NCBI RefSeq assembly: GCF_004348445.1
Contig: NZ_SMKV01000017.1
Location: forward strand, 62,001-126,000
Direction of reading: 5' to 3'
Length of the DNA: 64,000 nucleotides
Source: Saccharopolyspora aridisoli
GTDB lineage: Bacteria; Actinomycetota; Actinomycetes; Mycobacteriales; Pseudonocardiaceae
The notes under the pieces were generated by a model, which saw only the letters and a program-made list of their open reading frames with translations, searched no databases and was not told the origin of the DNA. Positions 45,524-53,975 of this stretch are shown one piece after another. Within the stretch, counting starts at the first letter, position 1. Every line of letters starts with the position of its first letter. The position numbers were made by a program, and so were the translations under genes.

Positions 45524-46258
45524 ATGACCGATCGACACGTCCAGACCAGTGGCACTCAACTGCTCTGGGGCGACAGGAACCGCCCACCGCGCGGGCCGAA
45601 ACCCACCACGAGCCTCCCGCGAATCGTCGAGGCGGCCATAGGTTTGGCCGACTCCGAAGGGCTGGAAGCGCTGTCGATGCAACGCCTCGCCACCGAACTC
45701 GGCGTCGGCACCATGTCGCTCTACCGCTACGTGCCGAGCAAGGAGGCGTTGACCAGCCTGATGCTCGACGCGGCCATCGGCGCTCCACCGGACATCGGCA
45801 AGCGGACCGGCTGGCGCAGCGCGCTGGAAACCTGGGCACGCGCCAACGTCAGCGTCTTCGAGCGCCACCCGTGGGCGTTGGCGCTGGTGACCCGGCCGCG
45901 GGTGATGGGGCCGAACGAGGTCGGCTTCCTGGAAGCGGGGCTGGCGGCACTGCGCGGTACCGGCCTCGGGCCAGCCGACATGCTCAACATCGTGCTGCTG
46001 GTCAACGGTTTCGTGCGGGGCAGCGCCCCGCTCCCGGCTGACCGGCGTTCCGACCCGCAGATGATCAGCGCGACGAAGCTGGCCGAGTTCGGCCAGCAGG
46101 AGACCTTTCCGACGGTCTGCGAGGTCATGGCCGCAGTGTCGCGAAGTCGCCCGCGCAAGACCGAGGTTCCGTTCGAGTACGGCCTGCAACGCGTCCTCGA
46201 CGGCATCGCCGCCCGCATCGAACAGCTCCAGCACCGCGCGAAGCCGTCAGCGCGCTGA
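45524..46258 (+). CDS. TetR-family transcriptional regulator
   Basis: A 244-residue regulator. The N-terminal HTH is LPRIVEAAIGLADSEGLEAL, SMQRLATELGVGTMSLYRYV with PSKEALTSLMLDAAIG after it; the C-terminal domain (RSALETWARANVSVFERHPW) is of the TetR_C_1 (tetracycline-repressor-like) kind. A 32-residue arm precedes the HTH. ATG at 45524. It lies just after the AtuA-like gene and may regulate it or itself. Its last 12 bases overlap the end of the convergent GntR gene. Confidence 0.9.
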   Translation: MTDRHVQTSGTQLLWGDRNRPPRGPKPTTSLPRIVEAAIGLADSEGLEALSMQRLATELGVGTMSLYRYVPSKEALTSLMLDAAIGAPPDIGKRTGWRSALETWARANVSVFERHPWALALVTRPRVMGPNEVGFLEAGLAALRGTGLGPADMLNIVLLVNGFVRGSAPLPADRRSDPQMISATKLAEFGQQETFPTVCEVMAAVSRSRPRKTEVPFEYGLQRVLDGIAARIEQLQHRAKPSAR

Positions 46259-46900
46259 GGGGATCGCTGCGCCGTAGGTGGCCGGGGAGGGGAGTGCCGG
46301 CCTGTTGCGGTGCGCGTCCATGATCGAGATCGCGGTGGCTGTCTCGCCCTTGCGCAGCGCGTCGATCAACATGCGCTGCTCGCGCACCAGTCGTCGCCGG
46401 GTTCCCTGGTCGTAGAAGTGGACCGAGCGGTACGGCTCGGTCATGGTCCATATTCGCTCGATCTCGTCGACGATCAGGTCGAGCCGGGAACTCCGGAAGA
46501 TCACGAAGTGGAAGTCGTGGTCGAGCTCGGTCATCCGCAGCACGTCGGTGACCTCCGCGGCGGCCTCGATGTTCCGGTTGAGTTCGCGCAGGTCGACCAG
46601 CTGCGCGTCGCTGAACTGCGGAACCCGGCGCAGCACCGTCGACTCCAGCGCGGCGCGCATCAGGTAGGACTGCTGCAGCTCGTCGGAGGACAGCCGGGTC
46701 ACCGTGTAGCCCACGTTCGGCTGGTGGCGCACGATGCCTTCGGCCTCCAGCGACTTGAGGGCCTCCCGGATCGGAACCCGGCTCACGCCCAGCCGTTCGG
46801 CCAGCGCCTCCTGCCGCAGGGGCTGTCCCGGCAGCAGTTCCTGACTGCGCAGCATCCGCCGGATCTGATCGACGGCGCGCCCCACCGACGTTCCCGCCAT
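46247..46900 (-). CDS. GntR-family regulator, FCD subfamily
   Basis: A 217-residue regulator. The winged helix is VDQIRRMLRSQELLPGQPLR, LAERLGVSRVPIREALKSLE and GIVRHQPNVGYTVTRL; the C-terminal FCD helical domain has RAALESTVLRRVPQF, TELDHDFHFVIFRSSRLD with metal-binding Asp/His, and a final His in MDAHRNRP. FCD regulators often sense organic acids. The ATG at 46900 (MAGTSVGRAVDQ) is chosen because the upstream frame to 47044 overlaps the next gene and lacks sense. Its target may be the divergent PAS-GGDEF gene or a distant operon. Confidence 0.9.
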   Translation of the reverse strand: MAGTSVGRAVDQIRRMLRSQELLPGQPLRQEALAERLGVSRVPIREALKSLEAEGIVRHQPNVGYTVTRLSSDELQQSYLMRAALESTVLRRVPQFSDAQLVDLRELNRNIEAAAEVTDVLRMTELDHDFHFVIFRSSRLDLIVDEIERIWTMTEPYRSVHFYDQGTRRRLVREQRMLIDALRKGETATAISIMDAHRNRPALPSPATYGAAIPSAR

Positions 46901-47028
46901 TGCACACGCTCCGCGCTCGACTGGATCAGTGACGGGATAGTAACGCACCGTGTTCGGCGTCTTACGCGGAGCTGTGGTGTTCGTCAGTCGATGCGTGCTC
47001 GGTGCGCGGCGGCTATCGTGCGTTTCGT

Positions 47029-48261
47029 ATGTCCACCTCTCCACGACCGGGCGGAGACGCCGCGCCGAACCCCTGGCAGCCGCTCTTCGAACAGGCTGCG
47101 GCAGCCATGGCGATCATCGACTTGCAGGGCAAGTACCTGCACGTCAACGACGCGTTCTGCGCGATGCTGGGGTACCGCCCGGAGGAGCTGGTCGGTCGCG
47201 ACTACCGAAGCGTGACGCACCCCGATGACATCGACGCGGGTGGTCCCATGGCGGCGGACGTACCGCTGGAGAAGCGCTACATCCGTTCCGACGGGACCGT
47301 GATCTGGGCGCTGGTATCGCGCTCGTTCATCCGGGACGCCCTCGGTGTCCCGGTCTACTTCCTCTCCCAGAGCCAGGAGATCACCCGCCGCCGCGAGGCG
47401 GAACTGCTGTGGCAGCGCAGCTTCGCCAACGCACCGATCGGCATGGCGCTGCTGGATCTCAAGGGGCATTGGACCGAGGTCAACGACACGCTCTGCGACA
47501 TGCTCGGCTACACCCGTGCGGAGCTGCTCGGCAAGCACTTCAGCGAGGTCACCTTCGAGGACGACGACGAACGGGGCCGCGCTGCGATGGACGATCTCGT
47601 CCACGGCACCGTGGAGAGCGTCAACATCGAGAAGCGCTACCGGCGCAAGGACGGCCAAGCGATCTGGATGCTGATCCGCGCCACCGCCGTTCCCGGGGCC
47701 AGCGGGAGACCGGCCTTCGTGGTCAGCCAGTACGACGACATCGGTGAGCGCCGCCTCGCCGACGCGCGCCTGGCGCAGCTGGCGCTGCACGACCCGCTCA
47801 CCGGGCTGGCCAACCGCACCCTGCTGGCGGACCTGATGGACCTGGGGCTCAAGCGGATCGCCCGGGGAGACGGGATGCTCGCCATCATCGTCGCCGATCT
47901 CGACGAGCTCAAACCTCTCAACGACCAGTACGGCCACCTGGTGGGGGACAAGGTGCTCATCGCCGCCGCCCACGAGCTGCAGGAGGCCGTCCCCGGAGGC
48001 GATGCGGTCGCGCGCCTCGGCGGCGACGAGTTCGTCGTGGTGGGCCGGGTCGACAGCGAAGCCGAAGCCGCCGCTCTGCGGGACCACATCGAACAGCGGC
48101 TCAACACCGAGGTGACGGTGAGCGGAAGGCCCTTGCGGTTGCGCACCAGCGTCGGACTCGCCATCACCACCGACCCGAACGCCACCCGGGACGAGTTGGT
48201 GCACGCCGCCGACCAGGACATGTACGAACGCAAGCGCCGCCGAGGCACGGCCCGCGACTAG
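47029..48261 (+). CDS. PAS-PAS-GGDEF diguanylate cyclase
   Basis: A 410-residue soluble protein. PAS 1 (about 15-125) has MAIIDLQGKYLHVNDAFCAM, LGYRPEELVGRDYRSVTHPD; PAS 2 (about 135-250) has MALLDLKGHWTEVNDTLCDM, LGYTRAELLGKHFSEVTFED. The GGDEF domain (about 255-405) has DPLTGLANRTLLADLM, VADLDELKPLNDQYGHLVGD and an intact ARLGGDEFVVV, so it should make c-di-GMP. There is no RxxD inhibitory site before GGDEF. No membrane helix. Its stop codon overlaps the stop of the convergent flavoprotein gene. The signal sensed by the PAS domains is not readable. ATG at 47029. Confidence 0.93.
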   Translation: MSTSPRPGGDAAPNPWQPLFEQAAAAMAIIDLQGKYLHVNDAFCAMLGYRPEELVGRDYRSVTHPDDIDAGGPMAADVPLEKRYIRSDGTVIWALVSRSFIRDALGVPVYFLSQSQEITRRREAELLWQRSFANAPIGMALLDLKGHWTEVNDTLCDMLGYTRAELLGKHFSEVTFEDDDERGRAAMDDLVHGTVESVNIEKRYRRKDGQAIWMLIRATAVPGASGRPAFVVSQYDDIGERRLADARLAQLALHDPLTGLANRTLLADLMDLGLKRIARGDGMLAIIVADLDELKPLNDQYGHLVGDKVLIAAAHELQEAVPGGDAVARLGGDEFVVVGRVDSEAEAAALRDHIEQRLNTEVTVSGRPLRLRTSVGLAITTDPNATRDELVHAADQDMYERKRRRGTARD

Positions 48262-49634
48262 GTGGCGGCGAGCTCGTCGAGAGCGGGTTCGATCGCCCGG
48301 TGGAACGTGGGGTAGGCGAAGATCATGTCGCTGAGGCGGGCGATCGGGACCTCCGCGTGCACCGCGACGGCCAGCGCGCCGATGATCTCACCGCCGAAGG
48401 GGCCGACGGCCGTGGCGCCGACCAGGACACCGCGATCGCCGTCGGCGACCAGCTTCACCAGGCCTTCGTTGCCGACCTTGTGGATGAAGCCCCTGGACGA
48501 TTCGGGCATCCGGGAGATCGCGGTGCGGACCCGGTCGAGCTCCGCGACGGCTTGGGTCTCGGTCAGCCCGACCGTGGCCACCTCCGGATCGGTGAACGTC
48601 ACCGATGGCATCGCGCGGTAATCAGCGGGGGTGACCTGCTCGCCGAGGATGTCGGCCGCCGCGATCCGCGACTGGTAGACCGAGGTGTGGGTGTACGCCC
48701 CGTGCCCGGTCACGTCGCCGATCGCCCAGACTCCGTCGGTGGCGCGCATCCGGCCGTCCACGGAGATCGTTCGAGCGGCGTCGTCGAGGCCCACGGCCGC
48801 CACGCCGAGCGCGCCCAGATCCGTGCGTCGCCCGGTCGCGACCAGCAGGTGATCGGCCTCGAACTGCTCCCCCTCGGTGAAGATCTGGAAGCGCCCGTCG
48901 TGGGACACCCGTTGCACGGCGCTCCCAACCCTGACGCGCACCCCCTCGGCCAGCAGGCGATCGGTGATGACCTCGGCGGCCTCCGGCTCGGCCAGCCGAA
49001 GCAGTTGCGACTGCGCCTCGATGACCGTGACCTCGCTGCCGAACCGGGCGAAGACCTGCGCGAACTCCAGCCCCACCGGGCCGCCGCCCAGCACGACGAG
49101 GGACTCCGGGACCTCTTCGATTGACACGGCCTCGCGGTTGGTCCAGAGCGGCGTGCCCGCCAGTCCCTGGATCGGTGGGATGGCCGGTTCTGATCCGGGG
49201 TTGAGCACGATGGCGCGCCGGGCCCGCAGCACCTGCTCGCCGACCGTCACCTCACCGGGAGCGGTGATGCGCCCGACTCCGCGCACCAAGCGGCCACCGG
49301 TGCTCTCGAACCGGCGGACCGCGATCTCGTCGTTCCAGCCTGTCGTGGCCTCGTCGCGGATGCGGGCGGCCACCGGGGCCCAGTCCGGCCGGACTGTCGA
49401 CGACCCGGCCAGCTCAGGCACGCGGCGAGCTTCGGCCAGCGCGTCTGCGGCGCGCACCATGATCTTGGTCGGGATGCACGCGTAGTACGGGCACTCGCCG
49501 CCCACCAGGCGCGACTCGACTCCGACCACCGACAACCCGGCACGTCCGAGCCGGGCGGCCACGTCCTCGCCACCCGGCCCCATGCCGATCACCACGACAT
49601 CGACCTCGTCGGCCACCTGGCCCACCCCCCGCAC
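48258..49634 (-). CDS. Pyridine nucleotide-disulfide oxidoreductase (mercuric/lipoamide reductase type) with CPYYAC centre
   Basis: A 458-residue FAD enzyme. FAD motif VDVVVIGMGPGGEDVAARLG, then the redox-active disulfide in GGECPYYACIPTK: spacing Cys-x4-Cys is right but the usual CLNVGC core is CPYYAC. NAD(P) motif SLVVLGGGPVGLEFAQVF and ATDGVWAIGDVTGHGAYTH follow; the C-terminal dimerisation domain has FTDPEVATVGLTE and the catalytic His/Glu in YPTFHRAIEPAL. Relatives without lipoyl partners are quinone or thiol reductases; no lipoyl enzyme is nearby. The GTG at 49634 is the longest start; a GTG at 49616 (VADEVDVVVIG) with GGGGGGTGGG before it may be the true one. Confidence 0.9.
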   Translation of the reverse strand: MRGVGQVADEVDVVVIGMGPGGEDVAARLGRAGLSVVGVESRLVGGECPYYACIPTKIMVRAADALAEARRVPELAGSSTVRPDWAPVAARIRDEATTGWNDEIAVRRFESTGGRLVRGVGRITAPGEVTVGEQVLRARRAIVLNPGSEPAIPPIQGLAGTPLWTNREAVSIEEVPESLVVLGGGPVGLEFAQVFARFGSEVTVIEAQSQLLRLAEPEAAEVITDRLLAEGVRVRVGSAVQRVSHDGRFQIFTEGEQFEADHLLVATGRRTDLGALGVAAVGLDDAARTISVDGRMRATDGVWAIGDVTGHGAYTHTSVYQSRIAAADILGEQVTPADYRAMPSVTFTDPEVATVGLTETQAVAELDRVRTAISRMPESSRGFIHKVGNEGLVKLVADGDRGVLVGATAVGPFGGEIIGALAVAVHAEVPIARLSDMIFAYPTFHRAIEPALDELAAT

Positions 49635-49673
49635 TCGTTTCGCTCCCAGCGCACCACTGGAGGCGCGGGAACG

Positions 49674-50606
49674 CTAGCCGAGCGCTGTGCGCAGCACCGC
49701 GTAGACCTCGCGCATCGCCTCGGCCGCGACCGGTATCGCTCCGGCGTCGGGGGCGAAACCGTGGAACAGCCCGGGGCAGTGCTGTGTCGAGGTCGGCACG
49801 CCGGCCTCCTTGAGCCGCTCGGCGTAGCGCCTGCCCTCGCTGCACAGCGGATCCATGCCGGCGGTGAGCACGTGCGCCGGCGGCAGACCGGTGAGGTCGT
49901 CGGCGCGCAGCGGGGAGGCGTGGGGGTGGTCGCGGACCTCCAGATCGGGGGCGTACTCGTCCCAGAACCACATCATGTGCTGCCTGGTCAGCAGGCAGTC
50001 CGGTCCGCTGTCCACGTAGGACTGCGTGGTGAAGTCGTGGTCGGTGACCGGGTAGAGCAGCAGCTGGAAGGCCAGGTCCGGGGTGCCGCGCTCCTGCGAC
50101 TGCAGGCAGGTCACCGCCGCGAGGTTGCCGCCTGCGCTGTCGCCGGCCACTGCTAGCCGGGACGCGTCGGCGCCGAGCTCCGCGGCGTGGGCGGCGGCCC
50201 ACACGGTCGCTGAGTAGGCGTCCTCGACGGCCGCGGGGTAGCGGTGCTCGGGTGCGAGCCGGTAGTCCACCGAGATCACGACCGCCCCGACCGCGTTGGC
50301 CAGCGAGCGCGCCAAGCCGTCGTGGGACTCCAGGTCGCCGAAGACCCAGCCGCCGCCGTGGAAGTACACCAGCAGAGGCAGCCCGGTCTTGGTGCTCGGC
50401 CAGTAGATCCGCACCGGGACCTCCACGCCGTAGGACCCCGGGATCAACCGGTCCTCGACGCGCTCGACCTCCGGTCGCGGCCGGTCATCGCCTCTCGCCG
50501 CCGAGAGCCTGCGCGCCGTCGCGGCGTCGGTCACCTCGCCGCCGAGGTCGGGGAACAGCTGCTTCGCCTGTGCGACGAAGGATTCGGCTTCCGGATGCAG
50601 CGGCAT
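49674..50606 (-). CDS. Alpha/beta-hydrolase esterase of the HSL family
   Basis: A 310-residue esterase. The oxyanion-hole motif LVYFHGGGWVFGDLESHD, nucleophile serine in VAGDSAGGNLAAV, acid aspartate in LTAGMDPLCSEG and histidine in GLFHGFAPD are all present, as in hormone-sensitive-lipase-type carboxylesterases acting on short acyl esters. The ATG at 50606 (MPLHPEAESF) has GGAGG five bases upstream and is preferred over a GTG at 50618. No signal peptide. It follows the flavoprotein gene region on the same strand, separated by 40 bases. Confidence 0.92.
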   Translation of the reverse strand: MPLHPEAESFVAQAKQLFPDLGGEVTDAATARRLSAARGDDRPRPEVERVEDRLIPGSYGVEVPVRIYWPSTKTGLPLLVYFHGGGWVFGDLESHDGLARSLANAVGAVVISVDYRLAPEHRYPAAVEDAYSATVWAAAHAAELGADASRLAVAGDSAGGNLAAVTCLQSQERGTPDLAFQLLLYPVTDHDFTTQSYVDSGPDCLLTRQHMMWFWDEYAPDLEVRDHPHASPLRADDLTGLPPAHVLTAGMDPLCSEGRRYAERLKEAGVPTSTQHCPGLFHGFAPDAGAIPVAAEAMREVYAVLRTALG

Positions 50607-50960
50607 GGTGTCCTCCACGGGCAGGCTCGAGCGGACTTGTAGTCCGGCTTGAGATGTAATCCGACCCGGCCCCGGGTGGGCATCGGCCAGTTGAGCGATC
50701 GTTTTCCCGCATTCCGGGAAGCCGCCATGGTGTGGCAGATCACAAATTCACCGACCGGCGGCCAGTAGCGTTCGTTCACCTCCTGGTTGCACCATCGATA
50801 CAGGTGCTCCTGCCTGCGTGGAGATCTGGAACTGGATCGTTCCGCGCAGAGGATGACGCGCGGTGGTCGCCAAGATCGACTCCGTGATCGCGGCCACTCC
50901 CGTACCTGTATCGTTCGCCGAAGGACGAACGTTGCCTGCAATTGAAGGGGAACGGATCAA
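50607..50960. promoter_or_regulatory. 354-base gap before korAB
   Basis: No gene. It should hold the divergent promoters for the esterase and korAB; the segment near 50740-50900 is relatively AT-rich. No hairpin or riboswitch is obvious. Confidence 0.4.
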
Positions 50961-52841
50961 TTGGGTGCGACGAACGGACACCGGACGAACGTGGCCCGGA
51001 AGCTCAACCGGGTCGTGATTCGCTTCGCCGGTGATTCCGGTGACGGGATGCAGCTGACTGGCGACCGGTTCACCTCGGAGGCCGCGGCCTTCGGCAACGA
51101 CCTCGCGACGCTGCCGAACTTCCCGGCGGAGATCCGGGCCCCTGCAGGCACGCTCCCGGGTGTGTCGAGTTTCCAGCTCCACTTCGCCGACTACGACATC
51201 CTCACTCCCGGCGACCGGCCGGACGTGCTGGTGGCCATGAACCCGGCCGCGCTGAAGTCGAACCTCGGCGATCTCCCGCATGGTGGGATCCTGATCGTCA
51301 ACACCGACGAGTTCACCAAGCGCAACCTCACCAAGGTCGGCTACGAGGGCGACCCGCTGGAGGGCGAGGTCCTCGACGAGCTGTACGCGGTGCACCGCGT
51401 GGCGATGGGGACGTTGACCCAGGGCGCGCTGGCGGACACCGGTCTGGGCAAGAAGGACGCCGAGCGCTGCAAGAACATGTTCGCGCTGGGTCTGCTGTCG
51501 TGGATGTACCACCGGCCGACCGAGGGCACCGAGCGGTTCCTGCGGGAGAAGTTCGCCAAGAAGCCCGACATCGCCGAGGCCAACGTGCTGGCCTTCCGCG
51601 CGGGCTGGAACTACGGCGAGACGACCGAGTCGTTCGCGGTGACCTACGAGGTCGCCCCGGCCAAGCTGCCGGGGGGCACCTACCGGCAGATCACCGGCAA
51701 CACCGCACTGGCCTACGGGATCGTGGCGGCGGGTCAGCGCAGTCGGCTGCCGGTGTTCCTGGGCACCTACCCGATCACCCCGGCTTCGGACGTGCTGCAC
51801 GAGTTGGCCAAGCACAAGAACTTCGGCGTCACCACCTTCCAGGCCGAGGACGAGATCGCCGGTGTCGGCGCCGCTCTGGGCGCGTCGTTCGGCGGTTCGC
51901 TGGGCGTGACGACCACGTCGGGTCCTGGTCTGGCGCTGAAGTCGGAGACCATCGGCCTGGCGGTCGCGCTGGAGCTTCCGCTGCTGGTGTGCGACATCCA
52001 GCGAGGCGGCCCGTCGACGGGCCTGCCGACGAAGACCGAGCAGGCCGACCTGCTGCAGGCGCTCTACGGGCGCAACGGTGAGTCGCCGGTGCCGGTGCTG
52101 GCACCGTGCTCGCCCGCGGACTGCTTCGAGATCGCGCTGGACGCGGTGCGGATCGCGCTGGAGTACCGGACGCCGGTGCTGCTGCTGTCGGACGGGGCGA
52201 TCGCCAACGGCTCCGAGCCGTGGCTGATCCCGGACGTGGCATCCCTGCCGGACCTGAGCGTGGAGTTCGCCACCGAACCCAACGCCACCGACGGCTCCGG
52301 CGAGTTCTGGCCCTACGTGCGTGACGAGGCAACCCTCGCCCGCGACTGGGCGGTTCCGGGCACGCCGGGGCTGGAGCACCGGGTCGGTGGTCTGGAGAAG
52401 GCCGACGGCAAGGGCAACATCTCCTACGACCCGGACAACCACGACCACATGGTCCGGTTGCGGCAGCGCAAGATCGACGGGGTGACCGTCCCCGACCTCA
52501 CCGTCGACGACCCGAGCGGGCAAGCCCGGGTGCTGGTGCTGGGCTGGGGGTCGTCGTTCGGCCCGATCGGCGCGGCGTGCCGCCGGGTGCGGGCGCAGGG
52601 CTTGCAGGTCGCGCAGGCGCACCTGCGGTACCTCAACCCGATGCCCGCCAACCTCGGCGAGGTGCTGCGCGGCTACGACGAGGTGATCGTCCCGGAGATG
52701 AACCTCGGTCAGCTGGCGATGCTGCTGCGCGGCCGTTACCTCGTCGACGTGCAGTCCTACACCAAGGTCGCCGGTCTGCCCTTCCAGGCCGAAGAACTGC
52801 AGAACGTGCTCACCGATGTCTTGCAGGGGGTGTCCGCGTGA
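50961..52841 (+). CDS. korA: 2-oxoglutarate:ferredoxin oxidoreductase, fused gamma-alpha subunit
   Basis: A 626-residue protein. Residues 1-200 are the gamma domain that opens with VIRFAGDSGDGMQLTGDRFT and contains RAPAGTLPGVSSFQLHF; the alpha domain follows from about 240 with FLGTYPITPASDVLHELAKH, FQAEDEIAGVGAALGASFGG, VTTTSGPGLALKSETIGLA and PSTGLPTKTEQADLLQALYG. Together with KorB it oxidatively decarboxylates 2-oxoglutarate to succinyl-CoA, reducing ferredoxin, as in mycobacterial KorAB. The start is a TTG at 50961 after GAAGGGGAACG. Its TGA overlaps the GTG of korB. Confidence 0.95.
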   Translation: MGATNGHRTNVARKLNRVVIRFAGDSGDGMQLTGDRFTSEAAAFGNDLATLPNFPAEIRAPAGTLPGVSSFQLHFADYDILTPGDRPDVLVAMNPAALKSNLGDLPHGGILIVNTDEFTKRNLTKVGYEGDPLEGEVLDELYAVHRVAMGTLTQGALADTGLGKKDAERCKNMFALGLLSWMYHRPTEGTERFLREKFAKKPDIAEANVLAFRAGWNYGETTESFAVTYEVAPAKLPGGTYRQITGNTALAYGIVAAGQRSRLPVFLGTYPITPASDVLHELAKHKNFGVTTFQAEDEIAGVGAALGASFGGSLGVTTTSGPGLALKSETIGLAVALELPLLVCDIQRGGPSTGLPTKTEQADLLQALYGRNGESPVPVLAPCSPADCFEIALDAVRIALEYRTPVLLLSDGAIANGSEPWLIPDVASLPDLSVEFATEPNATDGSGEFWPYVRDEATLARDWAVPGTPGLEHRVGGLEKADGKGNISYDPDNHDHMVRLRQRKIDGVTVPDLTVDDPSGQARVLVLGWGSSFGPIGAACRRVRAQGLQVAQAHLRYLNPMPANLGEVLRGYDEVIVPEMNLGQLAMLLRGRYLVDVQSYTKVAGLPFQAEELQNVLTDVLQGVSA

Positions 52842-53899
52842 CCGCCACCGAGCTGGGAATGCCGTCGCTCGGCGGGCTGGCCGGGGTGCCGGCCGCCGAT
52901 GCGCAGCAGAAGGCCAAGGACTTCAAGTCCGACCAGGAGGTCCGCTGGTGCCCGGGGTGCGGCGACTACGTCGTGCTCAACGCGGTCCAGTCGTTCCTGC
53001 CGTCGTTGGGGCTCAAGCGCGAGAACATCGTGTTCGTCTCGGGCATCGGATGCTCCAGCCGGTTCCCGTACTACATGAACACCTACGGGATGCACTCCAT
53101 CCACGGACGTGCCCCGGCCATCGCGACGGGTCTGGCGACCTCGCGGCCGGACCTGTCGGTGTGGGTGGTCACCGGTGACGGCGACGCGCTGTCCATCGGC
53201 GGCAACCACCTGATCCACGCGCTGCGCCGCAACGTGAACTTGAAGATCCTGCTGTTCAACAACCGGATCTACGGGCTCACCAAGGGCCAGTACTCGCCGA
53301 CCAGCGAGGTCGGCAAGGTCACCAAGTCGACCCCTGCCGGTTCGCTGGACTACCCGTTCAACCCGGTGTCGCTGGCCCTGGGCGCGGAGGCGTCGTTCGT
53401 GGCACGGGTGATCGACTCCGATCGCGCGAGCGTGACCGAGACGCTCAGGGCCGCCGCCGAGCACCGGGGCAGTGCGCTGGTGGAGATCTACCAGAACTGC
53501 CCGATCTTCAACGACGGCGCCTTCGACGTCCTCAAGGACAACGAGGAGAAGGAACGCCGGATCGTCTCGCTCGCCCACGGCGAGCCGATCGTGTTCGGAC
53601 CGGAGGACGAGCGCTACGGCGTCGTGCAGGGCCCGGACGGGCTCCGCGTCGCCAAGCTGTCCGAGGTGGATTCCGCCGACGTCGTGGTGCACGACGCCGA
53701 GCGCGAGGACCCGTCGCTGGCCTTCGCCCTGTCCCGCCTCGGCGGTCAGGACCTGAGCCCGGCGATCACCGGCGTCTTCCGCAACACCGTGCGCCCGACC
53801 TACGACGACCTCGCTCGCGAGCAGGTCGCTCAGGCGGCGGATTCCAAGCCCGCGGACCTGCAGAAGCTGCTCAACGGCAACGACACCTGGACCATCTGA
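52838..53899 (+). CDS. korB: 2-oxoglutarate:ferredoxin oxidoreductase beta subunit
   Basis: A 353-residue TPP- and Fe-S-binding subunit. VRWCPGCGDYVVLNAVQSFL and FVSGIGCSSRFPYYMNTYGM supply cluster cysteines; the TPP-Mg site is WVVTGDGDALSIGGNHLIHA with LFNNRIYGLTKGQYSPTSE; a further cluster cysteine is in EIYQNCPIFNDGAFD. GTG at 52838 overlaps the korA stop (GTGA), coupling the subunits. A perfect 32-base palindrome ends the operon. Confidence 0.96.
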   Translation: MTATELGMPSLGGLAGVPAADAQQKAKDFKSDQEVRWCPGCGDYVVLNAVQSFLPSLGLKRENIVFVSGIGCSSRFPYYMNTYGMHSIHGRAPAIATGLATSRPDLSVWVVTGDGDALSIGGNHLIHALRRNVNLKILLFNNRIYGLTKGQYSPTSEVGKVTKSTPAGSLDYPFNPVSLALGAEASFVARVIDSDRASVTETLRAAAEHRGSALVEIYQNCPIFNDGAFDVLKDNEEKERRIVSLAHGEPIVFGPEDERYGVVQGPDGLRVAKLSEVDSADVVVHDAEREDPSLAFALSRLGGQDLSPAITGVFRNTVRPTYDDLAREQVAQAADSKPADLQKLLNGNDTWTI

Positions 53900-53915
53900 G
53901 CGAGCCCGGCGACGT

Positions 53916-53947
53916 CGAAGGGCCCCACCGCGCGGTGGGGCCCTTCG
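53916..53947. terminator. Perfect 32-base palindrome, terminator of korAB
   Basis: CGAAGGGCCCCACCGC (53916-53931) is followed directly by its reverse complement (53932-53947). It lies 16 bases after korB and faces the end of the convergent TPP-enzyme gene, so it can stop transcription from both sides. Confidence 0.85.
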
Positions 53948-53975
53948 CATGCCGAGGTTCGCGGTCTTCAGCGGA

